NCBI GenBank assembly: GCA_023404955.1
Contig: JAEXZY010000052.1
Span: forward strand, 62,001 to 126,000
Direction: 5' to 3'
From: Actinomycetes bacterium
GTDB lineage: Bacteria > Actinomycetota > Actinomycetes > Mycobacteriales > Mycobacteriaceae
DNA length: 64,000 nucleotides
Of this stretch, positions 8,231 to 19,033 are shown piece after piece. The notes beneath the pieces were generated by a model, which searched no databases, had not been told where the DNA came from, and saw nothing but the letters and a program-made list of their open reading frames with translations. Position 1 is the stretch's first letter. Each line of letters opens with the position of its first letter. The position numbers were made by a program, and so were the translations under genes.

Positions 8231-9883
8231 ATGATATTCGGTTCGAGGCGGCGTATCCACCGGCGGTCAGCCCCGCTGGTCCGCGGCCTGGGTGTGCTGG
8301 GCCGGGCTGTGAGCCTGGCGTGGCGCCGATCGCTTCAGCTGCGTGTCGTCACGCTGACGCTCGGGCTGTCGCTCACCGTCATCCTGGTCCTCGGGTTCGT
8401 GCTCACCAGCCAGATCACCGACCGCATCCTGGAAGTCAAGGTCGGTGCGGCGACCGAGGAGATCGAACGCGCGCGCACCACGGTCAGCGGCATCGTCGGC
8501 GGTGAGGAGACCCGCTCGCTCGACAGCAGCCTGCAGCTGGCCCGCAACACACTGATCGACCGCAAGGCCGACGCCGGCGCCGGACTGGCCGGCACGTTCG
8601 ACGCCGTGCTGATCGTCCCCGGCGACGGCCCGCGCGCGGCGACCGCCGCCGGCCCCATCGACCAGATCCCGAACTCGTTGCGCGACTTCGTCAAAGCCGG
8701 CCAGGTCAGTTACCAGTACGCCACCGTGCACACCGACGGCTTCTCCGGCCCGGCACTGGTGATCGGCAGCCCGACGTCGTCGTCGACGTCGGCGGTCACC
8801 AATCTCGAGCTCTACCTGATCTTTCCGCTGAACAACGAGCAATCCACCATCGCGCTGGTGCGCGGCACCATGGCCACCGGAGGCGTCGTGCTTCTGGGCC
8901 TGCTCGCCGCGATCGCGCTGCTGGTCGCCCGCCAGATCGTGCTGCCGGTGCGCTCCGCTTCGCGCATCGCCGAGCGGTTCGCCGAAGGCCACCTCAGTGA
9001 GCGCATGCCGGTGCGCGGCGAAGACGACATGGCGCGGCTTGCTGTGTCGTTCAACGACATGGCCGAAAGCCTGCAGCGGCAGATCACCCAGCTCGAAGAG
9101 TTCGGAAACCTGCAGCGGCGCTTCACCTCCGACGTCAGCCACGAACTGCGCACTCCGCTGACCACCGTGCGGATGGCGGCCGATCTCATCCACGACCACG
9201 CCGAGGAGCTGGACCCCGCGCTGCGCCGCTCCACCGAGCTGATGGTCAACGAACTCGACCGGTTCGAATCGCTGCTCAACGACCTGCTCGAGATCTCCCG
9301 TCACGACGCCGGTGTCGCCGAACTCGCGGTCGAGGCGGTGGACCTGCGCTCGATCGTGCGCAGCGCGCTCGACAACGTCGGGCATCTGGCGGAGGAGGCG
9401 TCGGTCGACATGATGGTCGACCTGCCCGGCGACGAGATCATCGCCGAAGTCGACCCGCGCCGCGTCGAACGCATCCTGCGCAACCTGATCGCCAACGCGA
9501 TCGACCACGCCGAACGCAAACCGGTGCGCATCCGGATGGCCGCCGACGCCGACACCGTCGCGGTCACCGTGCGCGACTACGGCGTCGGCCTGCGGCCCGG
9601 TGAGGAGAAGCTGGTGTTCAGTCGGTTCTGGCGGGCCGACCCGTCGCGGGTGCGCCGCTCCGGCGGCACCGGCCTGGGCCTGGCGATCAGCATCGAAGAC
9701 GCGCGACTGCACCAGGGCCGGCTGGAAGCATGGGGAGAGCCGGGCAAGGGTGCCTGCTTCCGGCTGACGCTGCCGCTGGTGCGGGGGCACAAGGTGACCA
9801 GCAGTCCGCTGCCGGTCAAGCCGATCGGGGAGCCGGCAGGGGTACCCACCCGCCGCCGCGAACCGGCGGAGGAGAGCGTGTGA
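8231..9883 (+). CDS. mtrB: Sensor histidine kinase MtrB
   Basis: A 550-residue membrane kinase. A first membrane segment near residues 40-60, an extracytoplasmic domain, a second segment near 213-233, a HAMP linker (IVLPVRSASRIAERFAEGHLS), a dimerisation box with phospho-His304 in SDVSHELRTPL, and a catalytic domain with N box NLIANAIDHA and G motifs YGVGL and GGTGLGLAI. It phosphorylates MtrA and is placed at septa and poles in mycobacteria. The C-terminal proline-rich tail is shorter than in M. tuberculosis. The stop overlaps the lpqB GTG, so MtrB and its extracytoplasmic modulator are translationally coupled. Confidence 0.98.
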   Translation: MIFGSRRRIHRRSAPLVRGLGVLGRAVSLAWRRSLQLRVVTLTLGLSLTVILVLGFVLTSQITDRILEVKVGAATEEIERARTTVSGIVGGEETRSLDSSLQLARNTLIDRKADAGAGLAGTFDAVLIVPGDGPRAATAAGPIDQIPNSLRDFVKAGQVSYQYATVHTDGFSGPALVIGSPTSSSTSAVTNLELYLIFPLNNEQSTIALVRGTMATGGVVLLGLLAAIALLVARQIVLPVRSASRIAERFAEGHLSERMPVRGEDDMARLAVSFNDMAESLQRQITQLEEFGNLQRRFTSDVSHELRTPLTTVRMAADLIHDHAEELDPALRRSTELMVNELDRFESLLNDLLEISRHDAGVAELAVEAVDLRSIVRSALDNVGHLAEEASVDMMVDLPGDEIIAEVDPRRVERILRNLIANAIDHAERKPVRIRMAADADTVAVTVRDYGVGLRPGEEKLVFSRFWRADPSRVRRSGGTGLGLAISIEDARLHQGRLEAWGEPGKGACFRLTLPLVRGHKVTSSPLPVKPIGEPAGVPTRRREPAEESV

Positions 9884-11640
9884 CGCGCGCACTCGCGGCG
9901 CTGATGACTGCGCTGACCCTGGTGCTCGCCGGTTGTGCGGGCGTCCCGAGTTCGTCGTCACCCCAGGCCATCGGCACCGTGGACCGGCCCGCCCCGCCCA
10001 GCCTGCCCAAGCCGACGCCCGCGATGGACCCCGACGAGCTGCTGCGCGAATTCCTCAAGGCCACCGCCGACCCGGCAAGCCGGCACCTCGCGGCCCGGCA
10101 GTTCCTCACCGAATCGGCGTCCAGCGGGTGGGATGACGCCGGTAGCGCACTGCTGATCGACAACGTGGTGTTCGTCGAAACCCGCACGCCGGAACGGGTT
10201 TCGGTGAACATGCGCGCCGACATCCTGGGCTCGCTGTCCGACATGGGGGTGTTCGAGACCGGCGAGGGCGCCCTGCCCGATCCGGGCCCGATCGAGCTGG
10301 TCAAGACGCCCGGGGGCTGGCGCATCGACCGGCTGCCCAACGGGGTGTTCCTCGACTGGCAGCAGTTCCAGGCCACCTACAAGCGCAGCACCCTGTACTT
10401 CGCCGATCCGACGGGCAAGACCGTCGTGCCCGACCCACGCTACGTCGCTGTCTCCGAAACCGACCAGCTGGCAACGGAATTGGTCAGCAAAATGATCGCC
10501 GGGCCGCGGCCGGAGATGGAGAAGACGGTCCGCAACCTACTCGGCGCTCCACTGCGTCTGCGCGGACCGGTCACCCGCGCAGACGGTGGCAAGACCGGCG
10601 TCGGCCGCGGATACGGCGGCGCGCGCATCGATCTCGACAGCCTGTCCACCACGGACCCGCACAGCAGGCAACTGCTTGCCGCACAGATCATCTGGACTCT
10701 GTCGCGGGCCGGCATCAACGGGCCGTACGTGATCAACGCCGACGGCGCAGCTCTCGACGACCGGTTCGCCGACGGGTGGGACACCGGCGACGTCGCCGCC
10801 ACCGACCCGGGTGCCGCCGACGGTGCGGCGGCCGGTTTGCATGCCCTCATCGGCGGCTCGCTGGTGTCGCTGGACGGGCAGCGGGCCCCGCGGGTGCCCG
10901 GGTCCTTCGGTTCCCTGCCCGGGCAGACCGCGGCGTCGCTGTCGCGCAGCGGCCAGGAGGTCGCTTCGATCGTCACGCTGCGCCCCGGGGCACCCGACAT
11001 GGCGTCGTCGCTGTGGGTCGGGCCGTTGGGCGGCAACGCCTCCCAGGCGATGGACGGGCGCAACCTGACCCGGCCCAGCTGGGCGCTCGACGACGCGATC
11101 TGGGTCGTCGTCGACGGCATCAACGTCGTCCGCGTCATCCAGGACGCCTCCGGCCAACCCGCCCGGATCCCCGTCGACGCCACGCTGGTCTCCGGCCGGT
11201 TCCCGGGCGTCATCACCGAACTGCAGCTCTCGCGGGACGGCACCCGCGCAGCGATGGTGATCGACCGGCACGTGATCCTCGCCGGCGTCGAACAGACCCC
11301 TGGCGGCGGCTACGCGCTGACCTATCCGCGCCGCCTCGGCTACGGGCTCGGCGACACCGTGGTGTCCCTCGGCTGGCGTACCGGCGACGACATCGTGGTC
11401 AGCCGCACCGACCCGCAACACCCCGTGTCGTACGTCAACCTCGACGGGGTGAACTCCGACGGACCCAGCCGCAACCTGCTGATGCCCGTCACCACCGTGG
11501 CCGCCAACCCCTCGGTGGTCTACGTCGCCGACGAGCGCGGCGTGCTCCAGCTGTCCGGTTCGGGCGCCGACGGCGATCCCACCTGGGCCGAAGTTCGTCC
11601 GCTGATGGCAGCGGGGGCACTGCCGGTACTGCCGGGCTGA
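9880..11640 (+). CDS. lpqB: MtrAB-associated lipoprotein LpqB
   Basis: A 586-residue lipoprotein with signal peptide and lipobox LVLAGC (Cys19), an N-terminal LpqB domain, a GerMN-like region and a C-terminal beta-propeller-like half. It sits on the outer face of the membrane and modulates MtrB signalling. The GTG at 9880 overlaps the mtrB stop by 4 nt, giving the family's usual length (M. tuberculosis LpqB is about 583 residues). A serine-rich run follows the lipidated cysteine, a common tether. Confidence 0.97.
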   Translation: MTRALAALMTALTLVLAGCAGVPSSSSPQAIGTVDRPAPPSLPKPTPAMDPDELLREFLKATADPASRHLAARQFLTESASSGWDDAGSALLIDNVVFVETRTPERVSVNMRADILGSLSDMGVFETGEGALPDPGPIELVKTPGGWRIDRLPNGVFLDWQQFQATYKRSTLYFADPTGKTVVPDPRYVAVSETDQLATELVSKMIAGPRPEMEKTVRNLLGAPLRLRGPVTRADGGKTGVGRGYGGARIDLDSLSTTDPHSRQLLAAQIIWTLSRAGINGPYVINADGAALDDRFADGWDTGDVAATDPGAADGAAAGLHALIGGSLVSLDGQRAPRVPGSFGSLPGQTAASLSRSGQEVASIVTLRPGAPDMASSLWVGPLGGNASQAMDGRNLTRPSWALDDAIWVVVDGINVVRVIQDASGQPARIPVDATLVSGRFPGVITELQLSRDGTRAAMVIDRHVILAGVEQTPGGGYALTYPRRLGYGLGDTVVSLGWRTGDDIVVSRTDPQHPVSYVNLDGVNSDGPSRNLLMPVTTVAANPSVVYVADERGVLQLSGSGADGDPTWAEVRPLMAAGALPVLPG

Positions 11641-11665
11641 CGGACCAGAAACGAAAGGGTTGGCA

Positions 11666-12103
11666 ATGGACATCAACGCTGAGGTGACGCGGAAAGCGGT
11701 GCTCACGGGCGCCGGAGTCGGGGTGGCCGCGCTGGCGCTGGCGGCGTGTTCGTCGGGGTCGGAGTCGCCCGATGCGGGATCGTCGTCTGCGCAGGCGTCT
11801 TCCGGCGCCTCGGGTGAGGCGTCGTCCGGGGCCTTGGCGAAGACCGCGGACGTCCCCGTGGGCTCGGGAGTGATCGTCGGCAAGACCGTGGTGACGCAGC
11901 CGACGGCCGGGGACTTCAAAGCCTTCTCTGCTGTGTGCACGCACTCGGGGTGCCTGGTCAACAAGATCGCCGACGGCACCATCGACTGCCCCTGCCACGG
12001 CAGCAAGTTCAGCCTCGACGGAGCCGTCGTCAACGGTCCCGCCAAGAAGCCCCTCGAGCCGGTCAGCGTTCGGGTGCAAGGGGATTCGATCGTTCCGGGG
12101 TAG
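11666..12103 (+). CDS. Rieske [2Fe-2S] domain lipoprotein
   Basis: A 145-residue protein with a short basic N-terminus, a hydrophobic segment and a lipobox-like LALAAC (Cys28), then a Ser/Ala-rich linker (about 29-60) and a small Rieske domain. The cluster motifs CTHSGC and CPCHGS supply two Cys and two His ligands. It would present a [2Fe-2S] centre outside the membrane, but no partner oxidoreductase is nearby. A TRKAVLTGAG start is twin-arginine-like but has only one arginine. The ATG at 11666 follows GAAAGG; a TTG two codons upstream is less likely. It begins 25 nt after lpqB and probably shares its transcript, ending in a strong terminator. Confidence 0.9.
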   Translation: MDINAEVTRKAVLTGAGVGVAALALAACSSGSESPDAGSSSAQASSGASGEASSGALAKTADVPVGSGVIVGKTVVTQPTAGDFKAFSAVCTHSGCLVNKIADGTIDCPCHGSKFSLDGAVVNGPAKKPLEPVSVRVQGDSIVPG

Positions 12104-12141
12104 ACCGGTGGGGCCTGCCTCTCCCGCAGGCCCACCGGTCT
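12102..12141 (+). terminator. Terminator after the mtrAB-lpqB-Rieske operon
   Basis: Arms 12102-12118 (AGACCGGTGGGGCCTGC) and 12126-12141 (GCAGGCCCACCGGTCT) pair over 16 bp with one bulged G and a 7-nt CTCTCCC loop. The left arm starts on the stop codon of the Rieske gene. There is no U tract, as is common for mycobacterial terminators. Confidence 0.8.
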
Positions 12142-12199
12142 CGCAGCCGAAGTTACCGGCTGACGCAGAGGGGTCTGCGCACCAATTTCGGCGCCCGCC

Positions 12200-12281
12200 A
12201 GTGAGAAGCCACGGCTGTGAAATGCCGCTGACCACGACCCGGAACGTCCCCCGCAAGCGGGAGGTGCCCCCAATTCCGCGG
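12200..12281 (+). repeat. Dispersed intergenic repeat, copy A (interrupted)
   Basis: Shares with copies at 30336-30393 and 49623-49680 the order GTGAGAA..CACGGCTGTG, a 13-nt variable centre, CACGACCCGGAA and ATTCCGCGG. In this copy the short spacer between GGAA and ATTCC is replaced by a 28-nt GC-rich segment. It lies between the operon terminator and the ComF-like gene. Confidence 0.8.
12245..12272 (+). repeat. 28-nt segment nested in repeat copy A
   Basis: Contains CCCGC-AA-GCGGG, a small perfect hairpin, then AGGTGCCCCCA. It replaces the 4-5 nt that separate GGAAT from ATTCC in the other two copies, so it looks like an insertion into the palindrome. Similar CCGCAAGCGGGAGGTGCCCC strings occur, to my recollection, between genes of other mycobacteria. 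Confidence 0.55.
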
Positions 12282-12325
12282 CAGAGGGGTCCGGGGTTGT
12301 CGGTGGGGGCGCTGATAGTGACGGC

Positions 12326-12964
12326 GTGCTCGATCTCGTCCTGCCCCTGCAGTGCGGCGGCTGCGGTGCCCCCGCGACCGCGTGGTGCTCGACGTGCGCG
12401 CAGGAACTGGCCGTGCGGTCCGACGAGCCCCACCTCATCACGCCACGCCTGGACCCCGGCGTGCCCGTGTTCTCCCTGGGCCGCTACGCCGGTGCCCGTC
12501 GCCACGCCCTCGTCGCCGCCAAGGAACGCGGCCGCGCCGACCTGCTCGGGCCCTTGGGCGATGCGCTGCACGCGGCCCTGCGCAACCTGCTGACCTGGGG
12601 GCTGATCGACGCCCCGCTGACGCTGGTCCCCGCCCCCACCCGGCGCTCCTCCGCGCGGCGCCGCGGCGGTGACCCCGTCACCCGCCTCGCCGCGCACGCC
12701 GCCCGGGGTCTGCCCGGCGTCACCGTCGTACCGTCGCTGCGTCTGGCCCCGTTCACCCGCGACTCCGTCGGTCTGTCCAGCGCTGCCCGCCAGGCCAACA
12801 TCGCGGGCCGCGTCCGGCCCACCCGCGGCATCGGCGGGATCGCCGGGGATGTCGTCCTCGTCGACGACATCGTCACCACCGGGGCCACCGCTACGGAGTC
12901 GACCCGCGTCCTGCAAACACGCGAGGTCGCCGTCGTCGCCGTCCTCGCGGTAGCGCATGCATGA
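12326..12964 (+). CDS. ComF-family phosphoribosyltransferase-like protein
   Basis: A 212-residue protein of the ComF/GntX family. An N-terminal double-zinc-ribbon remnant (CGGCG and CSTC, about residues 10-24) is followed by a type I PRTase fold with VPAPTRRSSARRRGGDP and the PRPP loop VVLVDDIVTTGAT (about residues 176-188). ComF proteins act in DNA uptake in competent bacteria; in mycobacteria (Rv3242c) the role is unknown. The GTG at 12326 puts the zinc ribbon at the N-terminus as usual. It starts a new unit upstream of the hibernation factor and secA1. Confidence 0.9.
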   Translation: MLDLVLPLQCGGCGAPATAWCSTCAQELAVRSDEPHLITPRLDPGVPVFSLGRYAGARRHALVAAKERGRADLLGPLGDALHAALRNLLTWGLIDAPLTLVPAPTRRSSARRRGGDPVTRLAAHAARGLPGVTVVPSLRLAPFTRDSVGLSSAARQANIAGRVRPTRGIGGIAGDVVLVDDIVTTGATATESTRVLQTREVAVVAVLAVAHA

Positions 12965-13250
12965 CCGGCGGCGTTACCCGAACATCAATCTGCCGTGAAG
13001 AACAGAAAACAGGTGGGTCGAATCAGTGGCACGAACACATGAACAGCGACTACCTTCGACAACAACCATCCGTGAACAGCTCACGGCGGCGCTCAGACTC
13101 GAGACGCCGATATCGCGCCAGCGGTAGGAGGTGAGTAGTCGACACCTTGCACCGGCGAGTGGCGCCAACCCGATATGCCCCGTCGGCGCGATTTCTTCAT
13201 CAGCACGCACGCATGACGTGCACCCGCGAGAGAGAATCGAGTTGCCAAGC

Positions 13251-13934
13251 ATGTCAGTAAATTCCGTGGACTCCGACAACACGATGGTGATGGACCCCGA
13301 CGCGACAGGAGCGTCCGACCCGGCCTCTGCCGCCGAGGTGGTGGTGACCGGTCGCAATGTCGAGGTTCCCGACCACTTCCGCACGTATGTCGCCGAGAAG
13401 TTGTCACGCCTGGAACGATTCGACCGCACCATCTACCTCTTCGACGTCGAACTCGACCACGAGAAGAACCGACGTCAACGCAAGAACTGCCAGCACGTCG
13501 AAATCACGGCGAAGGGACGCGGCCCCGTCGTCCGCGGCGAGGCCTGCGCCGACAGCTTCTACGCCGCATTCGAATCCGCCGCGAGCAAACTCGAAGCTCG
13601 GCTACGTAAAAGCAAGGACCGCCGCAAGATCCACTACGGCGACAAGCGGCCGGAGTCGCTGCACGAGGCCACCGCGCTCGAGCGCCTCGATGCCGCGTTC
13701 GCGCGGCCGGCCGAGTCGGCCCCTGCGCAGACCGACACGCTCGACGACCACGAACCCGGCCGGATCGTGCGGACCAAGGAACACCCGGCCACCCCGATGA
13801 CGGTCGACGACGCGCTCTACGAGATGGAGCTGGTCGGCCACGATTTCTTCCTGTTCCACGACAAGGAGAGCGACCGGCCCTGCGTCGTGTACCGACGCCA
13901 CGCCTACGACTACGGGTTGATTCGCCTGGCGTGA
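13251..13934 (+). CDS. hpf: Long-form ribosome hibernation promoting factor
   Basis: A 227-residue long HPF. The S30AE domain (about residues 25-125) begins VVVTGRNVEVPDHFRTYVAEKLSRLERF and would bind the decoding centre of idle 30S subunits. A charged linker leads to the C-terminal dimerisation domain (MTVDDALYEMELVGHDFFLFHD..). It is the relative of Rv3241c and of the M. smegmatis Mpy protein that protects ribosomes in zinc starvation. The ATG at 13251 is preferred; a TTG three codons upstream is possible. The 286-nt gap before it holds a short hairpin CCGTGA-ACAGC-TCACGG at 13070-13086 and no clear promoter. Confidence 0.93.
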   Translation: MSVNSVDSDNTMVMDPDATGASDPASAAEVVVTGRNVEVPDHFRTYVAEKLSRLERFDRTIYLFDVELDHEKNRRQRKNCQHVEITAKGRGPVVRGEACADSFYAAFESAASKLEARLRKSKDRRKIHYGDKRPESLHEATALERLDAAFARPAESAPAQTDTLDDHEPGRIVRTKEHPATPMTVDDALYEMELVGHDFFLFHDKESDRPCVVYRRHAYDYGLIRLA

Positions 13935-14048
13935 GCTGATCCGGCGCGCTCGAGCCACCGTCGCCGGTTGCCGGGCGCGCCGGGTTCGCCCCGTACGATG
14001 GGGACGTCCAACGCGTGACGCATCCATCGACGCAAGAGGTTATACAGC

Positions 14049-16868
<2,820 letters not shown>

Positions 16869-16936
16869 TCAGCAGCTAACCAATCTCGTCGAACTCCTCA
16901 ACGCGGCTCGTGCCTCGCCGCTTGATCGTCGTCCGA

Positions 16937-17407
16937 CTAGCCGATCTGCAGCGCGACCATGCGCCATGCGGCGCCATGCCGTTCGATGCGTGCTGCGATC
17001 GCATGCACACGACCGGACCGGCTGAACGAGGCGAACACCTCAGCCGCCGTCGGCTCGCCGGCACCGGTGTGCACCGCGCGCACCCGCACCCGGTGCAGCG
17101 TGGCACTGCCCGAGCGCGGAGCGCGGGCCCGGACCAGGACGCGATCGATCAACGCCGGCGCCATCACCGGACGAAGCTGCGCGACGGGACGGCGCCGGTC
17201 GATCACCTCGATCGTCTGGAGCAGCGCGGCCTCGGCGAACGTCACGGCGGACTTCGGGGGCGGAGCCTCCCGAGGGGCCGGCCGGTGCGGACGCGGCCGG
17301 TGCAGTGACGAGCTCGACGGGGTGGGGCAGTGCTGACCGATCGGCGCAGGGGCGGGTTCGCAATCGATCACCGGTGAGGTGACCCAGAGGGCAGGGGGCG
17401 CGGTCAT
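16937..17407 (-). CDS. DUF6459-type Ala/Arg/Pro-rich protein (Rv3235-like)
   Basis: A 156-residue protein. The N-terminal third is Pro-rich and probably disordered; the rest, from about residue 50, has an alternating strand-helix pattern ending with GAAWRMVALQIG. It matches the position and character of M. tuberculosis Rv3235, whose function is unknown; I attribute it to DUF6459. The ATG at 17407 is chosen over an upstream start. It converges on secA1 and diverges from the acyltransferase gene. The divergent gap carries an 8-bp inverted repeat, TCTCCAGC (17414-17421) and GCTGGAGA (17444-17451). Confidence 0.75.
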   Translation of the reverse strand: MTAPPALWVTSPVIDCEPAPAPIGQHCPTPSSSSLHRPRPHRPAPREAPPPKSAVTFAEAALLQTIEVIDRRRPVAQLRPVMAPALIDRVLVRARAPRSGSATLHRVRVRAVHTGAGEPTAAEVFASFSRSGRVHAIAARIERHGAAWRMVALQIG

Positions 17408-17572
17408 GACGGTTCTCCAGCAGTCGACGGGACGGGCGCGTCCGCTGGAGAGTGGCAGACCTGTCGATGATGACACGTCCCGCCGACCCCTCCGTGCACC
17501 CGTTATGCGCGCCCGGCGCCGGTGCCGTTACCGTGAGGCGTCTCGAATGCACAGTGAGGGGGCGACGCCGCA

Positions 17573-18982
17573 GTGGTGACCAGGTTGTCGTCGTCCGATG
17601 CGTCGTTCTTCCGGCTGGAGAGCACCGCCACCCCGATGTACGTCGGGTCCCTGCAGATCGTGCGTAAACCGCGCAACGGCCTGAGCTACGAGACACTGCT
17701 GGCCACCGTCGAACAGCGCCTGCCGCAGATCCCGCGCTACCGGCAGAAGGTCCGGGAAGTCAGCTTCGGGCTGTCCCGTCCGGTGTGGATCGACGACCGC
17801 GACTTCGACATCACCTATCACGTCCGGCGCTCGGCTCTGCCGTCTCCGGGCAGCGACGCCCAGCTGCACGAACTGATCGCCCGCCTGGGCTCCCGGCCCC
17901 TCGACAAATCCCGGCCGCTGTGGGAGATGTACCTGGTCGAGGGCCTGTCGAAGAACCGCCTGGCGATCTACACGAAGTCCCACCAGGCGCTGGTCAACGG
18001 GATGACGGCCTTGGAGATCGGGCACGTGATCGCCGACCGCACGCAGAAGCCGCCGCAGTTCGACGAGGACATCTGGATCCCGGCACGCGAGCCGTCGGAC
18101 CGGCAGCTGTTGATCGGCGCGCTCGGCGAGTGGATCGCCCGGCCCACCCAGCAGGCGGCCGCGGTCCGATCAGCGCTGACTGAAGCGGTCACCAACACCG
18201 GCCAACTCGTCGAACTGGGTCGTCGCGCAGCCGACATCGCCCGCATCGTCGCCCGTGGCACCGCGCCCAACAGCCCGCTCAACACCACGGTGTCGCGCAA
18301 CCGCCGCTTCTCCGTCGCCTCGGCCGGCCTCGACGAGTTCCGGACGGTGCGCGCGCGCTACGACTGCGACGTCAACGACGTGGTGCTCGCCGTCGTCGCC
18401 GGCGCACTGCGCAACTGGTTGCTGTCGCGCGGGGAACCGGTCACCGCCACCACCACGGTGCGGGCAATGGCCCCGATGTCGGTCTACCCCGACACCGAAA
18501 GTGACTCGTCGAGCCCCGGCCAGGCCATCGGTGACGTGGCACCCTTCCTGATCGACCTGCCCGTCGGCGAAGGCAACGCCGTCGTGCGGCTGTCGCAGAT
18601 CGCGCACGCCACCGAATCGACGCCCACCGCGGGGGCTCTCGTCGACGCCCGCAGCATCATCACGCTGTCGGGCTTTGCGCCGCCGACCCTGCACGCGATG
18701 GGCATCCGCGTCGCGACCAGCTTCTCGGCGCGCCAGTTCAACCTGCTGATCACCAACGCGCCCGGCGCTCAGACACAGATGTACATCGCAGGCACCAAGC
18801 TGCTCGAGACCTACGCGGTGCCGCCGTTGCTGCACAACCAGGCGCTTGCCATCGGTGTCACCTCGTACAACGGCACCATCTACTTCGGCATCAACGCCGA
18901 CCGGGACGCCATGAGCGATGTCGACATGCTGCCCGACCTGATGCGGGAGGCGCTCGACGAACTGGTGGAGGCCGCCAAATAG
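17573..18982 (+). CDS. WS/DGAT-family acyltransferase (Tgs3-like)
   Basis: A 469-residue protein of the wax ester synthase/diacylglycerol acyltransferase family, typically forming triacylglycerol from diacylglycerol and acyl-CoA. It has LSSSDASFFRLE at the start, PLWEMYLVEGL before the active-site region, and PMSVYP further on. The catalytic motif, normally HHxxxDG, reads HQALVNG here (His137), lacking the second His and the Asp. This may be a Tgs3-type variant or a low-activity enzyme. Start is the first of two adjacent GTG codons. The gene lies where Rv3233c/Rv3234c lie in M. tuberculosis, but here as one intact frame. Confidence 0.88.
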   Translation: MVTRLSSSDASFFRLESTATPMYVGSLQIVRKPRNGLSYETLLATVEQRLPQIPRYRQKVREVSFGLSRPVWIDDRDFDITYHVRRSALPSPGSDAQLHELIARLGSRPLDKSRPLWEMYLVEGLSKNRLAIYTKSHQALVNGMTALEIGHVIADRTQKPPQFDEDIWIPAREPSDRQLLIGALGEWIARPTQQAAAVRSALTEAVTNTGQLVELGRRAADIARIVARGTAPNSPLNTTVSRNRRFSVASAGLDEFRTVRARYDCDVNDVVLAVVAGALRNWLLSRGEPVTATTTVRAMAPMSVYPDTESDSSSPGQAIGDVAPFLIDLPVGEGNAVVRLSQIAHATESTPTAGALVDARSIITLSGFAPPTLHAMGIRVATSFSARQFNLLITNAPGAQTQMYIAGTKLLETYAVPPLLHNQALAIGVTSYNGTIYFGINADRDAMSDVDMLPDLMREALDELVEAAK

Positions 18983-19033
18983 CTCGCCGGTGAACGGCGG
19001 GGTAATTTGACGACCGCCCGCAGTCGGAGTCGA

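Noticed and set aside
12974..13432. 152-codon minus-strand frame between the ComF-like gene and hpf
   Set aside because: Half of it is antisense to hpf and the rest resembles no protein; treated as intergenic.
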